Source of the DNA: Verrucomicrobia bacterium UBA740
GTDB taxonomy: Bacteria; Verrucomicrobiota; Kiritimatiellia; RFP12; UBA1067
Length of the DNA: 14,898 nt
NCBI GenBank assembly: GCA_002298665.1
Contig: DBKW01000049.1
Coordinates: forward strand, 1 to 14,898
Direction: 5' to 3'
Position numbers and translations under genes: made by a program. Below are positions 1 through 8,137 of this stretch, in pieces; the stretch's first letter is position 1; the number at the start of each line of letters is the position of its first letter. The notes under the pieces are model-generated. The model ran no database searches and had not been told where the DNA came from. It saw nothing but the letters and a program-made list of their open reading frames with translations.

Positions 1-54
1 GGGATTGGCCGTGGAGAACGTGGAGATGCGAGCTGGGGTGCGCGCCTCTTGCGA
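1..54. other. Short non-annotated left edge downstream of the amidase gene
   Basis: These bases follow the TAG stop of the amidase gene on the minus strand. I see no ATG, no Shine-Dalgarno-like sequence and no hairpin followed by a T-run, so neither a next gene nor a terminator can be supported. The operon may continue beyond the window. Confidence 0.4.
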
Positions 55-1041
55 CTAGGGGCGGGGCGATTCTTCTGCCGCGGCGCCTTCCGCAGGGGGC
101 GGGTCGGTGCGAGGCTTGCACCAGGCGTCGATGCCGCGGGCAATCGCCTCGGCCAGATAGCGCCGCCGCTTCACGTTCCAGATGGCGGCCTCTCCCGCGG
201 GGGACGTCACGAAGTCCACTTCCACGAGGCAGCTGGGGATTTGCGGATTGCGCGTCACGGCGAGATTGCCCTCCAAAACGCCCTTGCTGGGCATTTCGCC
301 CTCGAGGGCGTCGTCCAGCGCGGCGGAGATGGCCGCGGCCAGACCCTTGCCGATTCCGTTCCACGCGTAGACCGCCGCGTAGCGCGTGCGCCGCGGATCC
401 CTGTCCAGCGGGGGCGCGTTGTGGTGGATGGAAACGAATGCGTCCGCCTTTTGTTCGTGGGCGATTTTCGGGCGTTCGTAGAGCGGCACGGCGATGTCTT
501 TCTCGCGCGTCAGAACGACGCAGTAGCCATGCGCCTCGAGCGCCTTCTTCACCTCGCGGGCCGTGAGCAGATTGGCGTTCTTTTCGGGGAAGGCGTGGGG
601 ACTGAGCGCGCCGGTATCCGTCCCGCCGTGCCCGGGATCGAGGACGAGCGTGATTTCCGCCGCGGGCTTGCCGAAGGGGGGCGGCTGCGGCGCGTCGGCG
701 GCATACGGCAGCTTCGTCCACTTTCGGGGCGGGGCGGGTTTCGCCGCGGGGGCGGCGGACGGCGCGGGCTTCGCGGCGACTTTCACGGTGAGATTCGTCT
801 CGCCCGATTCCGCGCCCTGCCAGACGATGGGGATGACGTTGTTCGTCCCGGGGACGAGCGGCACGACCGTCGCCCAGGCGCCCGTGCGGTAGAGGTCCAC
901 GCGCTCGCCGGCGACTGTGACGTTCGTGATGCCGCGGGAGGCCGCGCCGATCACGTAGACGCGGTCCAACGCCGGCAGGCGGCGTCCCGCCTCGGGGAAC
1001 GCGACCGTCACGGCCGCGAGAAGAAGCGCCCCCGCTATCAT
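55..1041 (-). CDS. N-acetylmuramoyl-L-alanine amidase (Amidase_3 family), secreted
   Basis: This 328-aa protein is a zinc-dependent peptidoglycan hydrolase that should cut the bond between MurNAc and the stem peptide in the periplasm. A hydrophobic start (about residues 1-15) looks like a signal peptide, although it lacks positive residues. Residues 25-88 form a small beta-rich domain, residues 89-125 are a Pro/Ala linker, and about 129-308 are the Amidase_3 domain. Visible family motifs are LDPGHGG (zinc His138), the EKNAN segment (Glu153), SIHHNAP (His206) and CLVEVDF (catalytic Glu274). The C-terminal tail is Pro/Ala/Glu-rich. The ATG overlaps the stop of the upstream ThrH gene by one base (TGATG), and no clear Shine-Dalgarno precedes it, so it probably depends on coupled translation. 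Family assignment is firm. Whether it acts in division (AmiC-like) or turnover cannot be told, as no AMIN domain is recognisable. Confidence 0.93.
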   Translation of the reverse strand: MIAGALLLAAVTVAFPEAGRRLPALDRVYVIGAASRGITNVTVAGERVDLYRTGAWATVVPLVPGTNNVIPIVWQGAESGETNLTVKVAAKPAPSAAPAAKPAPPRKWTKLPYAADAPQPPPFGKPAAEITLVLDPGHGGTDTGALSPHAFPEKNANLLTAREVKKALEAHGYCVVLTREKDIAVPLYERPKIAHEQKADAFVSIHHNAPPLDRDPRRTRYAAVYAWNGIGKGLAAAISAALDDALEGEMPSKGVLEGNLAVTRNPQIPSCLVEVDFVTSPAGEAAIWNVKRRRYLAEAIARGIDAWCKPRTDPPPAEGAAAEESPRP

Positions 1042-1643
1042 CAGGCGAGCGCTTTCACGAGAGCCGCGAAGAAATCGTCATACGACTCGAACGCCGCCAG
1101 ATCCGGATTGTCCTTGCGGATGGCGTCCGTCGTGCGGAAGAGGAAGCCGGTCTTGGAGGCGCGGATCATCGCCAGGTCGTTGAAGCTGTCGCCCGCGGCG
1201 ATCGTCTCGCATCCGCAGCTCTGCAGGGCGCGCACGGTCGTCAGCTTGGACTGCGGACAGCGCATGCGGTAGCCGACGATCTTCCCTTCGGGGGAGACTT
1301 CGAGCGAATTGCACAGGATCGTGGGCCAGCCGAGCTTCTTCATGAGCGGCGCGGCGAATTCGGCGAACGTGTCGGATATGATGATGACCTGCGTCTTTTC
1401 GCGCAGCGCGTCCAGAAACGCCTTGGCGCCCGGCAGGGGGTCGATCGTCGCAATGACTTCCTGGATGCGCGCCAGCCCCAGGCCGTGCTTCTCCAGAAGG
1501 TCGAGGCGGTAGCGCATGAGCTTGTCGTAGTCGGGTTCGTCGCGCGTGGTGCGCTTGAATTCCGGGATGCCCGTCGCTTCCGCGAACGCAATCCAGATTT
1601 CGGGGACGAGAACGCCTTCGAGATCGAGGCAGACGATATTCAT
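1041..1643 (-). CDS. thrH: ThrH-type bifunctional phosphoserine phosphatase / homoserine phosphotransferase
   Basis: This 200-aa HAD-superfamily protein is close in length and sequence to the known ThrH of Pseudomonas aeruginosa (about 205 aa). It starts with the motif I form CLDLEGVLVPEIWIAF, where DxE replaces the usual HAD DxD, as in ThrH. It also carries IISDTF (motif II Ser90) and AAGDSFND (motif IV, residues 149-156). ThrH dephosphorylates phosphoserine and can move the phosphate to homoserine. It therefore touches both serine and threonine synthesis in the cytosol. The ATG at 1643 is preceded by AAGGAG eight bases upstream; a longer open frame continues upstream but runs inside folC and was not used. 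The start overlaps the folC stop as ATGA, and the stop shares its last base with the amidase ATG. Family call is strong; which activity dominates in vivo is unknown. Confidence 0.93.
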   Translation of the reverse strand: MNIVCLDLEGVLVPEIWIAFAEATGIPEFKRTTRDEPDYDKLMRYRLDLLEKHGLGLARIQEVIATIDPLPGAKAFLDALREKTQVIIISDTFAEFAAPLMKKLGWPTILCNSLEVSPEGKIVGYRMRCPQSKLTTVRALQSCGCETIAAGDSFNDLAMIRASKTGFLFRTTDAIRKDNPDLAAFESYDDFFAALVKALA

Positions 1644-2896
1644 GTGTTGGACTCCTTGTTGATTGAGGGTTTGATCTGTTCTGAAAGGGTACGGGGTCCG
1701 CGCGGGGGCGGGAGGGCCCCGAGTTCGACGAGTGCGTCGCCGGCGAGGAAAAGCGAACCGCAGACGAGCACCGGCCCGCGCGTCGCATCGAGCGCGTCGC
1801 GGAGCGACGGCAGGGCCTGCGCCACCATGCCCGCCGCGCGCATCTTCCGCGCCGCCTCTTCCGCCGCGAGCGAACGCGGATTGGAGGTCTTCACGGCGAA
1901 GGCGCGCGCGACGAACGGCGCCAGGATGCGGAGGACCGTCTCGACGTCCTTGTCGCCGCAAAAGCCCGCCACGAGCTCGAAGCGGACGCCCGGGAACGCG
2001 TCATGGAGGGCCTCGGCCAGCGCGTGCGCCGCCGGCGGATTGTGCGCGCCGTCCACGAGGAAGCGTCCGACCCGCTGAAAGCGTCCGGGCCAGACGGCAT
2101 GGGCGAAACCCCTGCGGGCCGCGGCGTAGGCGGCGGAGTCCGCCGGGAAAAGCGTCTTCAGGGCGGCCAGCGCGGTCTGGGCGTTCTCGCGGTTGAAGGC
2201 GCCCGCCAAAGACAGATCGGACGGTATCTCGTCGCGCGACACCGCGTCGGGGGCGTAGACGAACGGCGCACCGACTTCCGCCGCACGCTTGCGCACGACC
2301 GCGCGGACCTCCGGCGCGTTCGCGCCCAGGACGACCGGCACGCCCGGCTTGATGATGCCCGCCTTTTCCGCGGCGATCTTCTCGAGCGTGTCGCCGAGCC
2401 AATCGCAGTGGTCGAGCCCGATGCGCGTGATGACCGCGAGCTTGGGCACGCAGAGATTGGTCGCGTCCAGGCGTCCGCCCAGCCCCGTCTCCAGAATCGT
2501 GCAGTCCGGGTGCGCCGCGGCGTAAAGGTCGAAGGCGAGCGCCGTCAGATATTCGAAATACGTCAAATCCGCCAGCCCCGCCGGGGCGCGCACCGCGAGT
2601 TCCGCCGCCGCGGCGTCCAGGCGTTCCGCGGAGACCGGCGCGCCGTTCAGGAAGAAGCGCTCGTTGAGGGAAACCAGATGGGGGGATGTATAGCGTCCGG
2701 TCGAACGGCCCGCGGCGGAAAGCGCCGCGTCCAGAAGCGCGCAGACGGCGCCCTTCCCGTTCGTCCCGGCGACGTGCAGGGCGCGGACGCGTTTCTGCGG
2801 ATCGCCCAGGGACGCGAGAACCGCCGCGAGGGGCCCAAGCCCGGGCTTCACGCCAAAACGGCGACGCGCCGCCAACTCTTCGGCCAACGTCTTCAT
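1640..2896 (-). CDS. folC: Folylpolyglutamate synthase / dihydrofolate synthase
   Basis: This 418-aa Mur-ligase-family enzyme adds glutamate to dihydropteroate and/or to folates, using ATP, in the cytosol. Motifs in order are the P-loop HVAGTNGKG (41-49), TSPHL (70-74), ETGLGGRLDATN (136-147), the LDH segment at 161-163, EKAGIIKPG (177-185), GRFQ (271-274) and VDGAHNP (281-287). All of these are standard FolC landmarks. The last 20 or so residues (Pro/Arg-rich, then a polar tail) extend past the usual end and overlap the ribosome-binding site and start of thrH. The ATG at 2896 overlaps the stop of the preceding UbiA-like gene as ATGA. The same open frame extends another 320 codons upstream, but that part is a shadow of the UbiA gene. 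I cannot tell from sequence whether it has both activities. Confidence 0.95.
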   Translation of the reverse strand: MKTLAEELAARRRFGVKPGLGPLAAVLASLGDPQKRVRALHVAGTNGKGAVCALLDAALSAAGRSTGRYTSPHLVSLNERFFLNGAPVSAERLDAAAAELAVRAPAGLADLTYFEYLTALAFDLYAAAHPDCTILETGLGGRLDATNLCVPKLAVITRIGLDHCDWLGDTLEKIAAEKAGIIKPGVPVVLGANAPEVRAVVRKRAAEVGAPFVYAPDAVSRDEIPSDLSLAGAFNRENAQTALAALKTLFPADSAAYAAARRGFAHAVWPGRFQRVGRFLVDGAHNPPAAHALAEALHDAFPGVRFELVAGFCGDKDVETVLRILAPFVARAFAVKTSNPRSLAAEEAARKMRAAGMVAQALPSLRDALDATRGPVLVCGSLFLAGDALVELGALPPPRGPRTLSEQIKPSINKESNT

Positions 2897-3798
2897 CTGC
2901 CGAACCACACGACGGCCACCGCCGAAAGCGCGTAGCCCAAAAGCGCCAGCCACAGTTTCCTGTCCGTCAGCAGGACGCGCTCCGGACGCCCCACGTCGCC
3001 GCCGCCCCAGGCTAGACGCATGTAGCGCAAAACGCCCAAAAGGACGAAGACGGACGTCGTCCAGAGAAACGGGAAGCGGTGGCCCATCTGGGCGCGCAGG
3101 GTGTAGGCCAGATACTCGCCGACGGACGAGAGCCCCGCGACGACGATGAGCGCGTCGAGAAGTTTGGGATGGTAGCGCTTGAGGACGGCCCGCGATTCGC
3201 GCGCGAGGGCCATCTCGTTGCGGCGCTTGCAGAACGCGAGGAACATGGAAAGCGTGAAGGTGCAGACGAGGAGCCAGGGCGAGATGTACGCCGCGATGAT
3301 CGCCGCGCCCGCGACCGCGCGCAGGACGAAGCCCAGCGAGAGCGTGACGACGTCTATGTAGGGGATGCGTTTCAGGAACCCCGTGTAGAAGCACTGCATG
3401 ACCGTGTAGGCGAGCATCGTGCCGAACGCCAGCGTGCGGGAAGGAAGCAACATGACGATGAGCGCGGGATAGGCGAACCCTACCGCGAACAGGACCAACG
3501 CGACGCGCACGGCCGCTATGCGCGCAATCTGCCGCGCGGCAATCGGCCGGAGCCTTTTCACCGGATGGAGCCGGTCGGTTTCGTAGTCCGCCACATCGTT
3601 CAGCAGATAAAAGGCGGACGACACGAGCGAGAAGGCGCCCGCCATCAGGAAGGCCATCAGGAAGGACTGCCAGCCGCGCGCGATCTCCTTCTGGCTCGCG
3701 TCCGCCACGGAGAAGAACCACGCCATCATGACGACGCCGTTCTTGGTCCACTGCTCGACGCGTATGGCGCGCAGCCAAAGCAGAAGTCGCGCCTTCAT
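2893..3798 (-). CDS. UbiA-family prenyltransferase, decaprenyl-phosphate phosphoribosyltransferase-like
   Basis: This 301-aa integral membrane protein has eight or nine hydrophobic segments. The first Asp-rich motif is NDVADYETD (67-75), followed directly by RLHPVKRLRPIA. That Arg/His/Lys-rich extension is characteristic of the UbiA subgroup that transfers phosphoribose from PRPP to polyprenyl phosphate (the mycobacterial Rv3806c type). The second motif region is YTGFLKRIPYIDV (138-150), then GFVLRAVAGA and CKRRNE. The likely product is a polyprenyl-phosphoryl phosphoribose, a lipid-linked pentose donor or its precursor. The native acceptor in this organism is not known. I chose ATG 3798 because a GGGAG element sits about nine bases upstream and it overlaps the preceding stop as ATGA; an alternative start 36 bases upstream would add a basic, non-conserved segment. 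A quinone or haem prenyltransferase is less likely given the RLHPxKRxRPIA motif. Confidence 0.8.
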   Translation of the reverse strand: MKARLLLWLRAIRVEQWTKNGVVMMAWFFSVADASQKEIARGWQSFLMAFLMAGAFSLVSSAFYLLNDVADYETDRLHPVKRLRPIAARQIARIAAVRVALVLFAVGFAYPALIVMLLPSRTLAFGTMLAYTVMQCFYTGFLKRIPYIDVVTLSLGFVLRAVAGAAIIAAYISPWLLVCTFTLSMFLAFCKRRNEMALARESRAVLKRYHPKLLDALIVVAGLSSVGEYLAYTLRAQMGHRFPFLWTTSVFVLLGVLRYMRLAWGGGDVGRPERVLLTDRKLWLALLGYALSAVAVVWFGR

Positions 3799-4922
3799 TT
3801 GGAAGGCTCCCTTTCGCCCGCGCCGGAGGTCCATTGGACAAGGCCCCAGAAAAGCGCATGCTTCGTTTCCCCGGCGGGGGTGCGTTCAGTCTCGTAGAAG
3901 GTCCAGAACTTGGACCAGTTGCGGTCGACGGCGGGCACCCAGCGGATGGGGAAAAGCGCGAGAAAACGTCCGCGCGTCACACCCGTCTGCGCATCCGTCT
4001 CCGATTCCCAGAAGGGCCACAGGCGGAAGTGGCCGCGGCCGGAGGCGTAGAATGGGAACACGCGCGTCTCGTCGTCATAGAGTTCGATCAGTTTCCAGCC
4101 GAAGCGCCGCACGCGCGTGGTCGGCTCGCCGGTGCGGTAGGAGTAGGTCGTGTCCGATTCATACAGCGGCCAGACGGAAAGACGCCGACGCGTGGGCCCC
4201 TTCTCGTATTCGAAGAGGGGCCAGGGACAGCGCAGGCGCGTGCGGGGCGGGAGGCCGCGCGGCGAGGCGGTCTCGGCGTAGGAAAAGAACGGCGGCAGCC
4301 ACAGATCCTGCGTTTCGCGCGCCCGGCGGACCTGCCCGTACAGCGGCCAGACCATCCAGGAGCGGCCCGCGCCCGCCGTGTCGCGGTCCTCCGCGTAGTC
4401 CGCCCAGGTGACGAGCGGCCAGAGCGCCGCCTGCGCTGTCGATTCGCGGCGCTTGTTCAGGCAGTAGAACGGCCAGAAGCTCCAGGAACCGTCCGAGCGC
4501 CAGGAGACGAAAGGCCACAGGACCGCGTGCGTCTCCAGCCACTCCGCCCGCGAGGGACGCGGCATTTTGTAGTTCAGCCAGAGCGGCCACAGGCAAAAAC
4601 GCACGTCGTACATGAAAAGGACGTGCGGATGCCGACCCCAAAGCGGGAACAGCCCCGCGTAGGCGCCCTTCTCCTTGTCGACGCCGTTGAACCAGAACGG
4701 GACAATGGAGAATTGGTAGCCGTCGTCCGACGCATGGTCCTTGTAGTCGACAATGTAGCAAAAGCGCCACCAGTCCCTGTGCGCCGTGAAGACGGGCCAC
4801 AACACGTCCGTCGTCTCGCTTTCGCGCGAATAGAACGGACGCAACGCCGCGTAATCGGGTTTTTGTTCGTAGAAGGGCCCGACCTGAAGCGCGGTCGCGA
4901 GTATGAGAAGACTACTTGACAC
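3795..4922 (-). CDS. Trp-Pro (WPL/WPF) repeat protein of unknown function
   Basis: I do not recognise a characterised family. The 375-aa protein is built almost wholly from about 17 copies of a short core, [LVF]-[WF]-P-[LFV]-[FYW]-x-x, spaced 13-38 residues apart, usually 17-24. Examples are LWPVFTA (41-47), LFPLWGR (91-97), LWPLWLN (111-117), LWPFVSW (135-141), VWPLYGQ (191-197), VWPLYES (250-256) and LWPFWES (301-307). Between cores lie polar, often charged turns, giving a strand-turn-strand look consistent with a repeat beta structure (barrel, propeller or solenoid). The N-terminus is hydrophobic for about 14 residues but lacks a basic n-region, so export is only possible. The start is GTG at 4922, overlapping the preceding gene by 11 nt, with AAGGA about 11 bases upstream; no ATG exists near the N-terminus. 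The stop overlaps the UbiA-like ATG as ATGA. The gene is clearly real; the function is unknown. Confidence 0.82.
   Translation of the reverse strand: MSSSLLILATALQVGPFYEQKPDYAALRPFYSRESETTDVLWPVFTAHRDWWRFCYIVDYKDHASDDGYQFSIVPFWFNGVDKEKGAYAGLFPLWGRHPHVLFMYDVRFCLWPLWLNYKMPRPSRAEWLETHAVLWPFVSWRSDGSWSFWPFYCLNKRRESTAQAALWPLVTWADYAEDRDTAGAGRSWMVWPLYGQVRRARETQDLWLPPFFSYAETASPRGLPPRTRLRCPWPLFEYEKGPTRRRLSVWPLYESDTTYSYRTGEPTTRVRRFGWKLIELYDDETRVFPFYASGRGHFRLWPFWESETDAQTGVTRGRFLALFPIRWVPAVDRNWSKFWTFYETERTPAGETKHALFWGLVQWTSGAGEREPSK
3831..4841 (-). repeat. Protein-level Trp-Pro repeat array inside the 375-aa gene
   Basis: This stretch codes for residues 28-364, which hold about 17 degenerate copies of an aromatic-Pro-hydrophobic-aromatic core. 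The repeat is seen at protein level only: codons and intervening residues differ between copies, so it is an old, diverged array and not a recent DNA tandem duplication. The last two or three copies are weak (FWTFYET, then LFWGLVQ). Confidence 0.75.
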
Positions 4923-7900
4923 GTTCCATGAAGTCCTTGAACTCTTGCTGCTCGAAGGGGGACAGTTCGTTCATGCGCCGGCGGACCTTCAGAGCGGTCG
5001 CGCGCGCCTTCTTGAGCGCCCCCTGCGCAAACTGGACGCGCGCGAGCGTAACCAGCATCCGCACATCCATCTCGCGTCCGTTCGCGTCCGTCGAGAGCGC
5101 GACCGCCTTGGAAGCGGCCTTCTCGGCCTCCGCCAAATCGCCCTTCCCGTCCAGCAGGGCGGCGGCCAGCGTCTCCCACGCGACATAGAAATCCGGCGCG
5201 ACCGACGTCGCACGGCGCGCGAATTGGGCGGCTTCGTCGTAGCGCTTGTCGCGCCGCAGAACCTCCGCCAGGTCGTTCAGCGCCAGCGGCAGGGGTTTTT
5301 CGGTGTCCACGCTCCGGCGCAGGAACCCTTCCGCCTCCGCATAGCGTCCGTCCCGCAGGGCGAGCGAGCCGAGGACGTAGTTGGCGAGCGGGGCGCGGCG
5401 GTTCTTCTTCAATACGAGCTTTGCCTGGGTTTCGGCGTCCGCCGTGTCGTTCAGCTGGATATCCAGGCCGAGAATGATGTCGCGCGTGCCGGCGAGATCC
5501 GGACGACTCTGCGCCGCGGCGATGAAGGCGTCGCGCGCCGCGCGGCGGTTGGCCTCGTCGTTTTTGCGCATCATCAGGAACGCGCGCGTGGTGAGGAGGT
5601 AGTAATCGTCCGCCGAACGCGCCTGCTTCTCCATGGCCGGCAGGATGTCCTTTTCAAGCTCGGCCTCGAGCGCGTGGCGTTCGGCCGCATCCTTCGATTC
5701 GTCTATCTGCCGCATGACCGTCGAGGCCAGAAGGCTCCACGCCTGCATGTCTTCCGCATGGGCCTCCGTCACCTTGCGCAAAACGAGCTTGGCGCCCGGC
5801 GTATCGTTCTGCATCAGCTTGAGGAGCGCGCTTTCCAACTGGACGCGGACGTCGTCCCCGCCCGCGGCAGCCGCCTTTTCCAGGTAGCGCGCGGCGCCTT
5901 TCAGGTTGCCCGCCTGGAGTTCAAGGCGCGTCAGGCCGAGCAGGGCGTCGCGGTTGGACGCGTCCTGCGCCAGGATGTCCCGGTAGATTTCGCGCGACTT
6001 CTCCTGCTGGCTGTCGCTCGCGTACAGCGAGGCCAGCAGATTGAGGACCGAGACGCGGTTGTCGTCGGGAATGAAGTCGATGGCGCGGCGCATCTGCTGC
6101 AGGCCCTCGCCCGGCATCCCCGAACGCGCCCAGCTCAGCCCCAGCCGGGCGAAGACCTCGGCGTTGCGGATGTAGCCGTAGTAGATCGAGAGCCCTTCCA
6201 GTCGGTAGCGCCGCTTCTCGTCCTCCACCAGCGTCTTCATGCGCTTGGTCAGTTCGTTCTTTTTGGCGACCGCTTTCGGATACCCCGCGTCCACCAGGCC
6301 CAGTTCGTTGAAAAGCGCGCTGACGTTGTCCCGGTCAATCGTGTTCAGGACCAGGTCGTACATCTCGAAGGCCTGCGCATCCTGCTTCTCGTTTTGCAGA
6401 TAGAAGCCCCGGTCGTTGGCGACCAGACCCAGATGCCGGCGCAGATTCAGCCGCTTGCGCGCCACGGGGTCCTCGACATCCACCAGGCTGTAGCTCCCCC
6501 AGCCCTTGGGCGCCTCCAGGAGTTTGTCGTAGGCCGCCCAGTCGTCGAACGTACCGAAGCGCGCCGGGTCGCCGCCGAAGAAAAGGAATTCGGGAACGGG
6601 CTGCTTATGCGCGTAAAGCCAGAGATCGGGCGTGCCGAATATCGCCGCGCGCTGCGCGACGTTGGTGTCCGCGGCGAACCAATCCTGCACGAAGGGCCAC
6701 ACGCCCAACTTGAGGGAGATCAAAAGGTCGTCCGTCTCGGGCCCCAACAGGTCGGCTTCCTTCACGGCCTTCCCCAGGCGGGCCAGATAGTTCGCGTCCA
6801 GATCGCGCTGAAGGCAGACGAGATGGAGCGGCTTGCCGGCGTTCGCCGCGGCCAGGCGCAGGTGGTCGTCGAGCGTGCCGTCCGTCACAAACCACGTGCG
6901 CGGCCCCAGGTCGGAGACTATCTTCGCCGCGGCGATATCCGCGAAGCGTCCGCGTCCGCCCTCGAAACGGAGGAATATGTTGAAGAAAAGCGCGACGGCG
7001 AGAATGAGCGTGAAGACGCCCCCGACGGCCAGCCCCAGCGGACGCGCGATTCGGGCCAGACGCGCATCCTCGTCCACGCCAGGCTCGACAGCGAGAGGCG
7101 AGGCGATCTGCTTCATCCAGTAGACGAACACGTACGCCGCCAGAAACGCCGCGAAAGCCGAGGCCGCCACGGGCAGGACGCCGTAAGTGCGCAGAACCGC
7201 GAAGGGCGCCAGCGGCGAGGCGTAGGCGATGATGGCCAGAAGCGTCATGAAGACGTGGAAAATCCAGCTGATCGGACCCGGTTTCGCCGTAAAGGCGCGG
7301 CGCGAGGCGAAAAGCGCGACCAGCGCGGGGAGAATCGTGAAGCACGGCACCGCGAGCGTATGCCGGACGGCGAAATCAAACCGCAGCCGCGCCGTCTGGG
7401 CCTGGGCGAACGCGGTGAAATCGCCGACCGTGCACGGCACGAAGATGACCGCCGTCAAGGCGCACGGCACGAGAAACGCCGCGAGCGCCGCGCCCGCGTT
7501 TTGCTCTCGGCGCCCGGCCAGCATCCAGGCGAACGCGGCGTAGAGCGGCAGCAAATAGACGAAAAGAAGGCTGTCCGCGACGCCCAGGCCGACCAGGATG
7601 CCCGCCAGGACGACGCCGCCGAATCCCGCGGCGCGGCGCGGCGAAAGGAGGGCGCAGATCGACAGGAAGGCCAGCAGCGCCCAGAGCGTGTCGAACAGGC
7701 GCGGCTCGAAGTGCGTGGCCGCCTCGCGCACCGCCGGCGTCAACGCGAACGCCACGGCCGTCGCCAGCCCCCCGATGCGCGCCAGATCGCGGGCGGGAGC
7801 CGGCGAATCCTCGTCCACAAGGCGCAGCGTGAAGAAAATTCGCGCCAGCGCGTAGAGAGCCGCGACGGCGAGAATCCCCAGAAACGGCGCGAAAAGATTG

Positions 7901-8112
7901 GCGGCGCCCGACCCCTTCGCGAAAAGCGCGAGAAGCGGATACGGATTGTAGTCGGCCACGTCCAGTCCGCGCCAGACGACGGCCAGCTGCGCGCTCTCGC
8001 CCGGGAATGCGTAGTCGGCGACAAAGGGGAAGTACAACAAGGCGGAAAACACGGCCAACGCCGCCATCAGAACGATGTCGGCTTTGACGCCTGCGCGCGA
8101 AAAGAACTTCAT
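4912..8112 (-). CDS. Large polytopic membrane protein with C-terminal TPR repeats, possible GT-C glycosyltransferase
   Basis: This 1066-aa protein has two halves. Residues 12-380 contain about ten hydrophobic segments with an early loop PGESAQL (37-43). The layout and loop recall the DUF2723/GT-C membrane glycosyltransferases, whose first periplasmic loop carries an acidic catalytic residue; Glu39 would be the candidate here. Residues 385-560 are a soluble domain, and about 560-1050 hold TPR-like helical pairs, clearest at 651-750 and 905-1045 (for example GRYAEAEGFLRRSV and KRYDEAAQFARRAT). I chose ATG 8112 over the TTG two codons upstream because GAGGAG lies seven bases before it. A TATAAT promoter sits 33 bases upstream, making this the first gene of the downstream operon. 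It overlaps the Trp-Pro repeat gene by 11 nt. The TPR-membrane architecture is firm; glycosyltransferase activity is inference from weak resemblance. Confidence 0.85.
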   Translation of the reverse strand: MKFFSRAGVKADIVLMAALAVFSALLYFPFVADYAFPGESAQLAVVWRGLDVADYNPYPLLALFAKGSGAANLFAPFLGILAVAALYALARIFFTLRLVDEDSPAPARDLARIGGLATAVAFALTPAVREAATHFEPRLFDTLWALLAFLSICALLSPRRAAGFGGVVLAGILVGLGVADSLLFVYLLPLYAAFAWMLAGRREQNAGAALAAFLVPCALTAVIFVPCTVGDFTAFAQAQTARLRFDFAVRHTLAVPCFTILPALVALFASRRAFTAKPGPISWIFHVFMTLLAIIAYASPLAPFAVLRTYGVLPVAASAFAAFLAAYVFVYWMKQIASPLAVEPGVDEDARLARIARPLGLAVGGVFTLILAVALFFNIFLRFEGGRGRFADIAAAKIVSDLGPRTWFVTDGTLDDHLRLAAANAGKPLHLVCLQRDLDANYLARLGKAVKEADLLGPETDDLLISLKLGVWPFVQDWFAADTNVAQRAAIFGTPDLWLYAHKQPVPEFLFFGGDPARFGTFDDWAAYDKLLEAPKGWGSYSLVDVEDPVARKRLNLRRHLGLVANDRGFYLQNEKQDAQAFEMYDLVLNTIDRDNVSALFNELGLVDAGYPKAVAKKNELTKRMKTLVEDEKRRYRLEGLSIYYGYIRNAEVFARLGLSWARSGMPGEGLQQMRRAIDFIPDDNRVSVLNLLASLYASDSQQEKSREIYRDILAQDASNRDALLGLTRLELQAGNLKGAARYLEKAAAAGGDDVRVQLESALLKLMQNDTPGAKLVLRKVTEAHAEDMQAWSLLASTVMRQIDESKDAAERHALEAELEKDILPAMEKQARSADDYYLLTTRAFLMMRKNDEANRRAARDAFIAAAQSRPDLAGTRDIILGLDIQLNDTADAETQAKLVLKKNRRAPLANYVLGSLALRDGRYAEAEGFLRRSVDTEKPLPLALNDLAEVLRRDKRYDEAAQFARRATSVAPDFYVAWETLAAALLDGKGDLAEAEKAASKAVALSTDANGREMDVRMLVTLARVQFAQGALKKARATALKVRRRMNELSPFEQQEFKDFMERVK

Positions 8113-8137
8113 TTCCAATCTCCTCTAGATAGATGCA

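Noticed and set aside
1640..3859. FolC as a 739-aa protein with a long N-terminal extension
   Set aside because: The extra residues are out-of-frame reading of the UbiA-like gene. The start at 2896 matches the normal FolC N-terminus and an ATGA overlap.
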